NCBI GenBank assembly: GCA_037892935.1
Contig: JAYXKI010000008.1
Location: 1,922,001 to 1,986,000 of the forward strand
Reading direction: 5' to 3'
Length of the DNA: 64,000 bases
Origin: Phlebopus portentosus
Taxonomy: Eukaryota; Basidiomycota; Agaricomycetes; Boletales; Boletinellaceae
The notes under the pieces were generated by a model, which made no database searches, was not told the DNA's origin, and was given only the letters and a program-made list of their open reading frames with translations. Both the position numbers and the translations under genes were made by a program. Shown one piece after another: positions 31,099 to 42,041 of this stretch (positions are counted from its first letter, which is position 1; each line of letters opens with the position of its first letter).

Positions 31099-34000
31099 AT
31101 GACTCGGCCTCGCAAAAGCAAACCAAATACGACGGGACAGAGCGAGGATGACGGATCAGTGCCCATCCGAGTTCGCGCAATGCCGCACCAGAAATCATAT
31201 ACCGACCTCCCGACTCTGATGAGGACAGTGCAGAGGTTCAAGAAACGATTACTAGAGAAGCTGACATGGAAGTGGATGTTGAACGTCGCCCGGAGTGCAT
31301 TAACAATGGTTTGTGCTTCCTGAATGATGCTTGTTTCTTGTCTCTTATCTCTAACGAACGAAATTGGCAGCACCTAATCTCCACCGGCCTGTTGATGATG
31401 AGACCGGCATTGCCCAGATCGCTCTGTTTATTTCGATGTTCTCGTCCGTTTTCTTCTCTTTGAGCCGGTTCTCGTCCGACATATTGTTGCGGTTATTGAA
31501 ATCTTTGGTTGGAATCGCTTTGAAGTCCAGCATCTCGGAGAACCAGGTCAATCAAATAATGGAAAACATTCCAATAGACTCCCGAACAGTGCGCAGCAGG
31601 TTCGATCTTTCTGGAAGAACGACCGAATATGCCGTCTGTCCGAAGTGCAATTGCCTGTACGAGCCAGAGAAGAGAACGACACATGGCCCTCAAGCAAATG
31701 ATTCCCCCTATCCAAAGTTGTGCTCCAATAGAGCAACACCTAGCAGTGAAAGGTGCGACGAACCACTCCTAGGCGAAGATAATCAAAACCCAGTGAAGAA
31801 GTTTGTGTATAACTCGGTAGTGGACTTCATTGGCGGTCTGGTTTCTCGGCAAACAACTGAACGCTTTATCGACGATTCATGCGACAAGTTGCGACGTGGT
31901 GAAGGCACGGAGATGCGTGGCCCTTTTGAAGCTGATTTTCTGTTGAACTTCTACGGTCATGAACGGGGGGTTTTATTCGTGGAAAGAGGCAGCGAATTGC
32001 GGCTTATGTTCAGTTTGAACGTTGATTTCTTCAATAAGGAGGGAGCTCGGAGCAGCGCAGCCAGCGTATCTTGCGGAGCTATGACATTGGCTTGCCTTAA
32101 TCTACCGGAAGATATAAGATACAAAGACGAGAACATGTTCCTGGCCGGGATCATCCCGGGGCCGAAAGAACCAAAGCCTGCGGAGATCAATCATTACCTT
32201 TCTCCGCTCGTGAAGGAGTTTCTTACCCTCTGGGATCCAGGAGTCCGCTTTTCGCAGACAGCGTCTACTCAGCATGGTCGTTTAGCGCGAGCCGCGATCG
32301 CCCTGGTGGTTTGCGATCTTCCAGCTGCAAGGAAGGTCGCCGGCCTTTATTCTTTTCATAGCAGGGATTTCCTTTGTTCAAGTTGCTTATGCCCAAAGAG
32401 TGCGATGGGGGATGTCAGCAGAACTTACGAGGAGCGAAATGCTTCTACTATGCGAGAGCATGCAGTGTCCTGGCTAGTCGCTAGCTCGGAGAAAGAGCGT
32501 GATGATATGGAGAAGCGAACTGGAGTGCGATGGTCCGAACTTTGGCGGCTTCCGTATTGGGATCCGACAAAGCAACTCGTAGTCGATCCGATGCATTGTC
32601 TCCTGTTGGGACTGGTGCAAAACCATTTCACGACGATTTTCCCTCTAAAAGACAAAGTAGCCGACGCCCCTTCCATGCAGCCGCCATATGAGTTTGACTT
32701 CAGGCAGATGTCATCAGACGGCAAACGGGTACCCATTGCGGGTAAAATGTATCCTATCAAAGAGTCTGACGCTCAGGCTGTGCAGTGCATTCATAAAATG
32801 CTCTTGCAAACGATCGATGTGAACGATGTGGAAGCTGAACGGACAAGGCTCAGGCAGCGCCTTGAGAAACAACGCAAAATCGCTCTGCTATTCGTTTCGG
32901 ACTCGTTGGGTCTTGGGATGGGCATAAGCGATCCTATGGGAGAGAGTACGAAGCAAGAATACGCTGATGCTCTCACCGAATGGGTAAGTAGTTTTGCTCA
33001 TAAGCTGAATCTTCCTCACATATTTTCGATTAGCGCTTCCAGAAGCCGTTGAATTCCCCCATCAAGTTAACGACAACGAGCTTAATGAAGCACATACGAC
33101 ACATTATAAAGATAACGAAAACACCGTCTTTCGTCCACAAAGCCCCCCACAATTTTGGCGAACGTGGCTCAGGAAAAATCAAGGCGGGTGAATGGCGAAC
33201 CCTCTGTACAATACACTTGCCGCTGGCCCTGATTTCGCACTGCTTCTATAGCCCCGAGATTCAAGACAGTGCATACAGAGAGCGCTTCCTCAAAGTCATA
33301 AACCATACAATGCATTTGGTACAAGCCATCAAAAGTGCTTTTTAAGGAGTCGACAAGTGCGAGCGAAATTGAACGATTTCGCTATTATGTTACAAGCTAT
33401 ATGGGTAGCCTTGAGGAAGTACATCCTGGAGCCAAAATTGTACCCAGCATGCATATGGCGACGCATATCCCCGAACGCGCGAGGAGGTTTGGATCAGTTT
33501 ATTCGTGGTGGACGTTTCCGTTTGAACGTCTGATCGGGAGACTTCAGAACATTCAGACCAGCTCTAGGACAGGCAAGCAGTTAATTCTCACAATACGTAC
33601 TACGGCACTGACCGTTCGTTGTACAGGTCAATTCGAAGCCACGATGCTCAATACTTTTATTGCGACATCTAGGTTGGCACAACGGTTTTCCCGAGACGGT
33701 CAGCCACCTGGCATCGAAGATTGTCTAGCAATCATCGACGACATGCTCGCTGAAGATCGCGAAACTCCTAAATGGGATGGTAGCATCTTACCTCCTGTAA
33801 ATCTAACAGAAACTCCGGAGGTCATGCATGTTCTGCAAGCGTACTCGGACAGACTCGATTCCAGGTGCAAGTGGAAGGGTGCTCAGTATGACGTCCGCAA
33901 TCGTCATGAGGGGAACAGCCAGATTATTTACCGTCTGAAGGACGGGATTAGGTTGGCTCCGGGATTTATCGAGTACATAGTCGCCGGAGACAACCCTCTT

Positions 34001-34195
34001 TTCATCGTACGCCCTCTCCTCCTGACGAGCGACGATCCTTTCGACAAGTACCCGGATGCCCCAATGCGGACGTTTTTTATACCGCATCCTCAACCCCCGC
34101 TCGAAGTAGTCGATTGCCAAACTATAGTCGGTCACTTCGCCTCTCTTCATCTTGCAGACAATTTCTATACGATCATTCCTCTATGTAAAATATGA
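31099..34195 (+). pseudogene. Plavaka-type transposase, copy 2, one frameshift
   Basis: An upstream coding stretch in a shifted frame (AAPEIIYRPPDSDEDSAEV...ECINN) is followed by an intron (about 31311-31370). The main exon runs to 32982 at EYADALTEW. After an intron to about 33033 comes RFQKPLNSPIKLTTTS, and a last segment follows. The core shows CPKCNCLYEP, NLPEDIRYKDENMFLAGIIPG, PAARKVAGLYSF, CSSCLCPK, PYWDPTKQLVVDPMHCLLLG and SVYSWWTFPFERLIG. Removing one A from the A4 run at 33331-33334 restores AIKVLFKESTS, as in copy 1. The last intron has GC instead of GT at its donor (GCAAGC, near 33574). The N-terminal Cys/His segment of copy 1 is missing. The two copies are diverged in sequence, so they are separate insertions rather than a recent duplication. 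Confidence 0.8.
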
Positions 34196-34199
34196 AATC

Positions 34200-35207
34200 G
34201 GAATGTGATTATCCCTCGAGCAGGTCTGGAGAGGCCATTATGTAGTCACTTTTTGATAACCTACCATCGTTCAAATAGAATGGTTCTTCCCATTTTTGGC
34301 ATATTGTAGTACTTCAGGGTTGAATATCGTATTGCTGTAGGTAGATTTGAGCAAGATGATGCTGACGAGGAATCTACAAACATACTCGACGAAGCAGGAC
34401 GGAAGTTTGCCGTTAAGGCGCAAACTACTGCCCACAACCCGCTTTTGTGCGGACGCCGCAAAGGGTCTTGTTGGCCTCAACCCATGTATCATCTACTAAC
34501 TATTTATCATTCTTGAGCAGTGATAAGGGTCAGGATAGAACTTCGAGGCGTAGCTGAGGATCATCAAAAGTTACGAACGTTGAAGATTTCTCAGACCTCC
34601 ACATCACGAATGTGTCCTACCTAGAACTTCCGTATGTTTTCTCGTCCAAAACTTCATGCCCTCTTCTATCCCGGGCACTCCTTTAGGCTCTGGTGAAGAC
34701 GTACTCCCTCTGCATCCGAATCTGGATGATTCACTTGGTGCGCTGTTTATTACTTTTATGCAACTATGTAATTTCGACACGGACGTCAATTGAGTGTCTT
34801 GCCTTCACTATACAAACCAAATGACCACTTCACTTTGCCCTTCAGGCGCAACGAAACAAGCGAGTTTATGCGTCATCTTTCAATCAGGAAGCTTCTAGGC
34901 ATAGGAGGCGAAAAGGCTGCGCATAAGGTATGTGTTCCCTCGTCGAGCAAGAGTAGATCATGGAAAATCTTCTTTTCTTTTTAGGTGGATACAATCGACT
35001 TTGATGCATGACATTGCATAGAAATCACTATTTGTACAGTTGTCGTTGACTGGGTCCGCAATTCAAGCAGATTACTGTTCTCAGCCAACGACATGACCGA
35101 TGTCTTCTCCCTCAAGAAGATCGACAGCCCCACGCCTATCGTTCCTAATTTTCGCAATCTTCGAGAGAGAAAAAATCGTGAAATCACTCTGAATGCAAGG
35201 TATAAAC
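34200..35207. other. Spacer with unassigned small frames
   Basis: Only short frames occur, none with recognisable motifs. The last 200 bp may contain further exons of the minus-strand small gene that follows, because its open frame continues to 34981 (LGTIGVGLSIFLREKTSVMSLAEN). No splice choice is compelling. Confidence 0.4.
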
Positions 35208-35520
35208 AAACCTTTTGGGCTTCTTTCTTTGCCTTCTCCGCCTTCTTTGCCTCCTTTCTTCCCTCCTTCTTCACTTTCTTTGTCTCCTTTTTCTCCGCCT
35301 TTCTTGCTGATTTCCTCATACCAGCACCGAACTTCATTTCTGGGTTTTTTGCTTCGTACTGGGTTATGTTCGTTTCAGCTGAAGAATCACAGAAACATGA
35401 AATGCTCACGATACCCGTGCCTTCACCATCGAGCGGCCTACCGGCCGCCATTGCAGCTCGCGCAGCCTCTATCTGAGCATCCTCGCGCAGGATCGACGTT
35501 TTCGAAAAGATCAAGCCCAT
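35208..35520 (-). CDS. Small Lys/Glu-rich protein, paralog of the 26.1 kb gene
   Basis: Begins MGLIFSKTSILREDAQIEAA. The following AAGRPLDGEGTG matches AAGAPIKLEGTAS in the other copy, then comes an intron-like stretch, then YEAKNPEMKFGAGMRKSA and a Lys/Glu helix (RKAEKKETKKVKKEGRKEA). As in the paralog, MG-x-x-x-S plus Lys fits N-myristoylation. Read without splicing, the frame also stays open, so the exact exon structure is uncertain. Both copies lie close to a C2H2 gene copy on the opposite strand, which suggests that they travel together. Confidence 0.5.
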
Positions 35521-36996
35521 ATCGTTCGTCCTGTTGAATGTTGTAGTCGACAGGGTACAGGAGCGATGATGGAGTGCAGAATAAGTCAGTAAGGGAATCC
35601 ATGTTTGATGGGGTAAAGCTAGCCAAACTCACTTAGTACTTGTATGACTACTGTGAATTTTGTAGCCCAAGGGGTACAGCAGTAACGACGGGCGCAGGCA
35701 GAGGCGTATCGCGTCAGTCGCAGCAATCAGGATAGTTCTGGCGAGACTCGCCTTTGGGAAGGACAGGAGTAATCCACGGATTGCTTCTGGATATTGTAGT
35801 CCGAAAGAATATGGCCGAGGCTGTAGAGTCAAGCTGAATCAAGACGGACGTACAGTAGTCGGCGAAGTCGACGAGACACAGTACGCAATGTCCCGCGTCG
35901 GTCTGCACAGCGAGCTGCCGAATTCGGATGGCATGCAAGCAGTATCAAGCAAGAGGCTAAATTCAGCGTGAAGTTGTTTTTCTTTGTCCTTTTTGACTTC
36001 GTGATGATTGCATATGAGTGTTGAGCGGTATGCGTGTACAGAACATTTCATATTGAATTTCCAGGTTATTCTGTATAATGTTCTATTTTTAGAATTTCAC
36101 AATACTATGGCTGGACTGCGGACAAATCCCACTCACTAAAGTGCAGTTTCTGCTATCTTACCATAAATCGATGAATATTAATGGACTTGCTTTTTAGTTA
36201 CGTAATAAATTGGGCAGAAAATAGAAAATACTTCATCACGTGAGCTAGACTTGTCCGCGATGGCCTTTCCTGCGGTATAGAATGTGGCATCGCATACGGT
36301 AGAAATTCTCATAGTGCATATCTAGGATAACGTATATCTCTTGGTGGAAACAAAACCCCCTTGGTATGCCAAAGTAGTTTGTCAGCCTATTGCATCAATT
36401 TGAGACGGGAACCGACGGTATGTATAATGAGAAGTCATCACAAAGAACTGCAAGGTATTATATCGGATTACATCAAGTCTGCCGAGTATTATGGCAGATT
36501 AGAGAGCTCATATTCGGTTATATGCCAATATAATCGCCATACTCGGTTATAACCTCTTGTAAAGTTTTGTGATGATTTTCTGCTGTAGTTCAGTCGAGTC
36601 TTTCGTGAATTAAGGCGAGATGCAATCTCATATTACTAGAGCGAGTCGCTGATCAACTTGCCTTTTAGTGGCCTATTCGTGGCCTATTCGTGGCATTGAC
36701 TGGCTGGTACCGACACGACTAGCCTTGCTCTCCGCAGATTCTGCTTATTTGTTGATAAGGTAATAAGAAGGGCAACGCCCAGTCGAGTCATCCAGAAAAC
36801 AGTGCAACGGCCCGGAGCTTCCGGCGAGACTGGGAATTATGTATGCAGTAACTCGAAGTCGACGCCATGATCAGCCGGAATATGCCGTCGCCCAGAAGAC
36901 AGAAGATCAGCAAAAAATTCCGCCCTATAAAGTCTGGTACTGAAGGGCGCAATTTCCTCTTCTCTCCTCTATCACATCACATCACAGCTCTCCGCT
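35521..36996. other. Spacer with a piece of the duplicated flank
   Basis: No supported gene. GCGAGCTGCCGAATTCGGAT near 35920 matches the flank of the 26.1 kb paralog. The part at 36440-36550 encodes GIISDYIKSAEYYGRLES, which resembles GIMADYVKFTEYHVKLED encoded on the minus strand at about 37750-37810. The 37.0 kb zinc-finger gene therefore stands between inverted short homologies. Confidence 0.4.
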
Positions 36997-37352
36997 ATGT
37001 CTTATCCGTGCGGTGTGTGCCTCAGGACGTTCCCTTCGGCGTCTGCTCGGAGCGAGCACCGCGCAGGCCAGTATGTATACTTTACATACTTCATAGTGCA
37101 AGAGTTAACCTCTACTTAGTACAAGCCAATATGAATGCAGGCTCTGCGGCCATCGATTCACTCGGTCGAGGAGTCTTTGTGACCATATACTTTACATACA
37201 GTTCGTTTGTTCTAGCTTCCTTCAGCTCTGATGATCTCAGCTCACATAACACAAGCGGTGGAGTGAAAAGACATAAATGCCGCATCTGCCGTGCTGCTTA
37301 CGCTAGCGAGAACGCGCGCCGGAGGCACGAACGTAGTGTTCACCGCGTGTGA
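36997..37352 (+). CDS. Three-finger C2H2 protein, copy 3 (compact, intact)
   Basis: Exons are 36997-37070, 37120-37200 and 37241-37352, giving an 88-residue protein that is little more than three fingers: YPCGVCLRTFPSASARSEHRAGH, then YECRLCGHRFTRSRSLCDH-ILYIH, then HKCRICRAAYASENARRRH-ERSVH. The final His codon of fingers 1 and 2 is split CA|T and CA|C by introns beginning GTATGT and GTTCGT. The reading frame is intact. It lacks the N-terminal Q/A- or E/G-rich extension of the other copies. Likely nuclear and nucleic-acid binding, with the target unknown. Confidence 0.75.
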
Positions 37353-37401
37353 TGAGCTTGCAATCTCGTCTGTTACGGTTTTAAAAGCGGTCGTCGGAGC
37401 G

Positions 37402-37525
37402 TGTTCGTTGCTGAATATGATGTCTGTTGGCTCTGCTCGAGATCCTTCGTTACTTTCTTCGTTGCTGATTGTTATGTCTGTTGCCTCTGCTCGAGACCCT
37501 TCGTTACCTTTGTTGGTGTTTGCTC
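37402..37525. repeat. Approximately 60-bp tandem repeat after zinc-finger copy 3
   Basis: TATGATGTCTGTTGGCTCTG...CTCGAGATCCTTCGTTAC recurs as TTATGTCTGTTGCCTCTG...CTCGAGACCCTTCGTTAC about 60 bp later. It lies in the 3' flank of the zinc-finger gene. No coding role is evident. Confidence 0.7.
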
Positions 37526-37559
37526 GTTGATGACGCCGTTATTGTTCTTTCAGGTACTA

Positions 37560-38146
37560 ACAAGTATATTGTGTTGTTCGTCACAAATAGTATACGGTGA
37601 CACAAGTACTCGAATCAGCGATCCTTGATATCGAATGTTTTAATGCTCTGTCTCTCGATGAAAGCCCTATCGATGTCGTCTTCTCCAAAGCAAAAAATGC
37701 ATAAGATCATCCATCAAATTCCGAACTGCAGACGCCAAGAAAGGACCACAGACGTGCATAAGTCCTCTAATTTGACATGATACTCGGTAAACTTGACATA
37801 ATCTGCCATAATACCGTCCGATCGACAGTAAATAGAGCATCCTGTTATAGAAATAAGAAATATCAATATTCGCTGATCGCACAGACTTATCTGTAGACGC
37901 CACTCTTGTGAAAATTCATGTTTATGATACATTGGTATTTTACGCCATATAGGGTCCAAGTTGTCATATTTTTCGATCCTCAGGTCCATACTGAAATTAA
38001 AGATTTTAAATTGCTCTATTATGTTATATAATATAATATATGTAATGTAAGACTACAAGTAACAGCACGTGATGGATATACTAGTAAACGACTGCCACTG
38101 ACCTGCTGAGCTTTCCATCGCCATCGTACATAACGGAGCTCGCCGT
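37560..38146. other. AT-rich spacer
   Basis: The minus-strand frames resemble the short GIISDYIKS segment at 36.45 kb. A TATATAATATAATATATG tract lies near 38023-38042. No gene is supported. Confidence 0.4.
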
Positions 38147-38209
38147 CGGCCTGGATTTAACCCAGGCCGTCTTTGTTCGAAAACACTCAGAAATGCGGTT
38201 TAACTGCAT
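38147..38209. promoter_or_regulatory. Two GGTTTAA-core palindromes upstream of Plavaka copy 3
   Basis: Sites at 38147-38169 (CGGCCTGG-ATTTAAC-CCAGGCCG, perfect 8-bp arms) and 38193-38209 (ATGC-GGTTTAACT-GCAT, perfect 4-bp arms). They are 40-100 bp before the start codon at 38249. These are the strongest examples of the motif because the arms share nothing with those at other loci but pair perfectly. Confidence 0.65.
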
Positions 38210-38248
38210 CTCCGAGGTTTGCGCTCGAGCTCTCTAGAACGCAGCGCC

Positions 38249-39332
38249 ATGGCGTCCATTCGCGAGGATGCGAAAATCGAACTGTGCGAGTGCTCGATTT
38301 GCATGCGAAACAGTAATGTCGACGGAAGCTATGGAGCATATCGACGGATACCAAAACATAACGCTTATCATTTATGTTCCAGAGCGGCGGAGTCAGTCAT
38401 GACAGACTCGACCATGGAGGATGCATCCAAGACCTTGACGGATCCAGTTATGGAGGCCTCGATCTCGCCAGATCTAGCTATGCCAGGCTCGACATAGACC
38501 CGCTCGTCGTGGAACCGGTTTCAGCAGACTTAACATCGCAGGATGGCGTTTAGCGTCAGTTGGACAGCCTGAGAGCATGCAGACGGACGTTGACGAGCTC
38601 ACGGACGTTGATGAGTCCATGAACGTTACCAGTGCCACCAACCATATGGGTTTCTCGTGTTAGGAAATGCGCCCTGGCCTGCAGATGCGTTGAGAGAGGC
38701 CATTTCGGGTCCCCCCGATATCCCCAAACTCGAGTTTAACAATCGTAAGTAGTTTCTGTTACTTCCCTTTAATGACGCTCATTAACAACGTGAAAGATCA
38801 TCGTTTCAGTTGGCCAACGTCAGATTTAACAGGAATAGTGCAGACAGTGATGTTTGCTGTGATGTTTGCTGTTACGTTCTCGTCTTTGATTTTCTCGTTG
38901 AGCCGAAGATCGTCGGATGGTAATGAGATGTGTAGTGGAATCTGTGCTGAAAGCGGGAAACCCGTTTATGGTTACATCCCGAAAGACTCCAGGATGATCC
39001 GCTCAAAGCACCGCCTTGTAGGTGGCGCGACCGTCTATGCCGTTGGCCCCAAATGTCATGTTATATACGACCGCATTCCTGATGCCAAACGTATAACTCG
39101 CCTCAAGTCTAAAACTGCTGCCGAGCTTCCCGTCCCGGAGGCAATCTATCCACAGAAGTGCTCATATGCATCAACACCACGAAGGAGAGCCTGCAAGAGC
39201 GGGCTATGGCATTCCGTCAATTTACTGATCAAGAGGTTTATTTGTAATTCCGCCATGGATTTCATTGGAGAGCTAGTTGCGCAGGCGACTTCCGAAGCTT
39301 TTATCGATAAGTCCTGTGATGTTCGCGGGTAA
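38249..39332 (+). pseudogene. Plavaka-type transposase, copy 3, truncated
   Basis: Starts MASIREDAKIELCECSICMR with the same Cys/His beginning as copy 1 (KELCSCNSC). An acidic linker contains stops and frame changes. From about 38808 it gives FSWPTSDLTGIVQTVMF, corresponding to FDWPTASDPEIAQTVMF, then PKDSRMIRSKHRLVGGATVYAV and AMDFIGELVAQ. It stops abruptly after IDKSCDVRG, where the catalytic core should begin. The sequence beyond belongs to another family on the minus strand. Internal deletions are also present. Confidence 0.7.
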
Positions 39333-39810
39333 CGGAGAGTCACGAACCTCGACCTATATATAGCATTCGACTGCATTGTCATGTTTTTCTCTATCACGCT
39401 CGAACCTGCGATGGGAGGCGATAGAGATTCGCTTACGCGCTTGCCTTCTCGATTGCAACCACGGGTACTATGGCCTCACGTCTGTCCGATTGGGCACCTC
39501 GTTCAATGAAGTCTTCGCTGGTCTTCCGGTACAGCCGGGCACACCGTCCATCGCGAATCTCACGTCTAGTATGTGTAGCATCCAATGCCCCGCCAATGCC
39601 TATACCAATACCGATACCATAACCAACGCTATCACCAGAGAGAAAGCCTTCACCTGACTCCAGATACTCTTCGAACTCCCTTCGGACCGTAGACAGTAAG
39701 TCAGCCGATATTTGATTGTCAATATGTGCAACCTCGGGACGTCGTTTGTTCGCAATGGTGATATTCCCGATCTTACGTTCCGCATCGAAATCTGCATACC
39801 GTTGCATCTA
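39150..39810 (-). pseudogene. Gly-repeat family, copy A (broken)
   Basis: The 5' part is ERKIGNITIANKRRPEVAHI and EFEEYLESGEGFLSGDSVG. A short Gly-Ile alternation (GYGIGIGIGIGGALDATHT) and REIRDGRCARLYRKTSEDFI come next. One base change of frame then gives EGKRVSESLSPP and VIEKNMTMQSNAIYRS. The same order occurs in the copy at 40.7-42.0 kb. The start is near 39807. No function is recognised. The Gly alternation may be a short membrane or packing helix. Its 3' end abuts the truncated Plavaka copy. Confidence 0.45.
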
Positions 39811-40052
39811 GGATATGCATGCTTCCATCGGATTTAGTATCTGTGATACACCGCGTGCTCCTAGTGTGCCTGATGCTTTCACGGACTTTGCTCATCAACG
39901 TCTCTTGTTCTGATTCGAGGTTCTGACGGTCTCTTATACACTTTGAAGATTTGGATCAACAGTAAGCTCTCTGCGATCCTGGATTTCTTCCATTTGCTGA
40001 CTTATACCTCATTTTGCATCCGCGTTTCGCATCTCAAAGCTTACTTAGACAA

Positions 40053-40565
40053 ATGGCTGAAAACAACTTGCTCCTTCTGGCGGAGACTGCAATGGCTTCT
40101 CAGGCACGTATACCCAAATCAACTCTCCCGATTGTCGTTCTTATGATATCTCTGGTCCAGCAGGCCGAGACCGCAACTCCAGCTCAGGCAATCAACCACG
40201 AAGTCTCAGCTCCGGCTCAGTTCGCGTGTGGAATATGCGACTACATCGGTCGCACGGCGTATGCTCTACGCGTTCATAAAAACATACAGTAAGTTTATAC
40301 TATTGCGTCAGGATAAGTGCTCACCAGACTTCAGTACGGATAAATTTCTATGTGAAATCTGTGGTACAAGGTTCTGCAGGTCTAGGCAGCTCGTGGCGCA
40401 CCGCAGTTCTCAGTAGGTGATTACTTGTTTACATTTACATCCTTTAAAATTTCTCCCAGCACGCAGTTCAAACCTTTCGCGTGTTCGTACCCCGGTTGCG
40501 AGACAAGGTTCACTTACGCTGACAACAGACGCACGCATGAACGTTGTATACATGGCATGCACTGA
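40053..40565 (+). CDS. Three-finger C2H2 protein, copy 4 (intact)
   Basis: Exons are 40053-40103, 40161-40288, 40335-40412 and 40460-40565. The first intron has a GC donor (GCACGT...CCAG). The protein starts MAENNLLLLAETAMASQ, then an Ala/Gln/Pro-rich linker. The fingers are FACGICDYIGRTAYALRVH-KNIH, FLCEICGTRFCRSRQLVAH-RSSH and FACSYPGCETRFTYADNRRTH-ERCIH (C-x4-C type). The terminal His codons of fingers 1 and 2 are split CA|T and CA|C by introns, as in the paralogs. About 120 residues, with no internal stop. Likely a small nucleic-acid-binding protein. Confidence 0.75.
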
Positions 40566-40708
40566 GAGTGCGGGGTTCAACGAGCCGACTCGGCTCAATT
40601 GTTCAAGAATATGTAGTGAAAGAAAACCTGTTGATTTAATGTAAAATATTGTGCTTATAGCTAGCCGAAATGCTCTGTCATCGATCCCCTTTTCGACTCG
40701 CCAATCTT

Positions 40709-42041
40709 CTATCTTGATTTCGGGAGATGTGAAAGCGGCACGCCTACTACAATAGAGTGTTCGTTAGATCGTTTGGTTCTGACAGGAAGCCGACATCCAG
40801 AAAATTTGGAAAGAGGAACTTCATTGGGTGAGAAATTCTTATCCGAGGAACCTCGACCGTACCAGTCCACTGAGCTCTCACGTTCCAAAGCTCGTGTTTC
40901 CTGTGGCTTCAGATCCGGCGTAGGTGACGACCGATAGACACCATTCGACGGCAACGTCGTGCTTTTCTCTATCACGCTCGAACCTACGATGGGAGGTGAT
41001 AAAGATTCGCTTATGCGCTTGCCTTCTCGATCACGACCACGGGTGCTATAGCCACCACGTCCGTCCGATTGAGCACTTCGTCCAATGAAGTCTTCGCTCG
41101 TCTTCCGGTACAGTTAGGTACCTCGTCCATCGCGAACCTCGCGTCCAGTATGTGTAGCACCCAATGCTCCACCAATGCCTAAACCAACACCGATACCACC
41201 AATGGCAAGCGGAGGATATCGCGATTGTGGGGAATTGCTATCACCTAAAGGAGAGTTTGCTCCACTGGCAATAGACCGCGAACGGGACCGACCTCGTTCC
41301 GGCTCGCCCTGATCTGGGGAAGAAGCGAGAGAAGAATTACGAGTGCGAGAGCGTCCTCGGCTCTCACTCCGATTTTCCGATCGAGACAGCGAACCCGATC
41401 GCACAATGGACGAGGATGTGGCGGAGCCGGAGACTGGTGAAGCACAGCTAGAACGATCACGCAGCGATGTTTCGGGTGAAAGTAATCCAGCATGTAAAGC
41501 AGGCGATTCTGGAGGGGAGCCCATTCGTGCATGTTCTTCTTGATGCGCGGGACTGATTCTCGGCGTCGCAATTGCAAGAGTGGGTGATGAAGGCATAAGT
41601 ATTACCGCAATATCAAATCCTGGTGATGATGGCAAAGATGGCGATGGCAATCTGCAACCACTCTCACATCTCAAAGACGCTATCCATGGATTAACCTTGG
41701 GTTGAAAATCAGGTGATGGCGTTCGGTCGCGAAGTAAATCCAACTGAGAAGTTTGTGGACTATGGCTATTGCTGCTCTCGGAGCGGCCATTTGCATTAGA
41801 TACAGCCGTCCGCACGCAGTCCTCCCCTCTTTGTCCTGCAAGGTTATGCTGAGTGACAGAAATCGGCACGTGTCAAGTTGCCGCCTACGGAATCTTCGTG
41901 AGAGTCTGCCAGAATATCATCAAGATATTCGAACTCTGCCTCGTTCGTAAGTCTTTCGGAGCTAGGATCGCTACCAACAGTGCAGTGCGGACCAGATGAT
42001 GAAGATACGAGTCCGCGTCGTTCATGGCCTACTGACATCAT
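40709..42041 (-). pseudogene. Gly-repeat family, copy B (Ser/Arg-rich, one in-frame stop)
   Basis: The main frame (about 41869 to 41114) is Ser/Pro/Arg-rich (RSRTRNSSLASSPDQGEPE, RGRSRSRSIASGANSPLG). It then has the hallmark GIGVGLGIGGALGATHTG and REVRDGRGT, and meets TAA at 41112-41116. The same frame continues LYRKTSEDFIGRSAQSDGRG and EGKRISESLSPPIVGSS to VIEKSTTLPSNGVYRS and ends at 40709. A short upstream exon (EFEYLDDILADSHEDSVGG) may lie at 41900-42041. Copy A has Arg where this copy has the stop. Without the stop the protein would exceed 400 residues. The SR-type stretches suggest an RNA-linked or nuclear role, which is inference only. Confidence 0.45.

Noticed and set aside
30918..31373. 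Minus-strand 151-codon frame with GIQA repeats
   Set aside because: It derives from the 57-bp tandem repeat and overlaps the Plavaka coding sequence on the other strand.
35093..35537. Plus-strand frames rich in Phe/Ser/Pro
   Set aside because: Complement of the Lys/Glu-rich paralog on the minus strand; no independent support.
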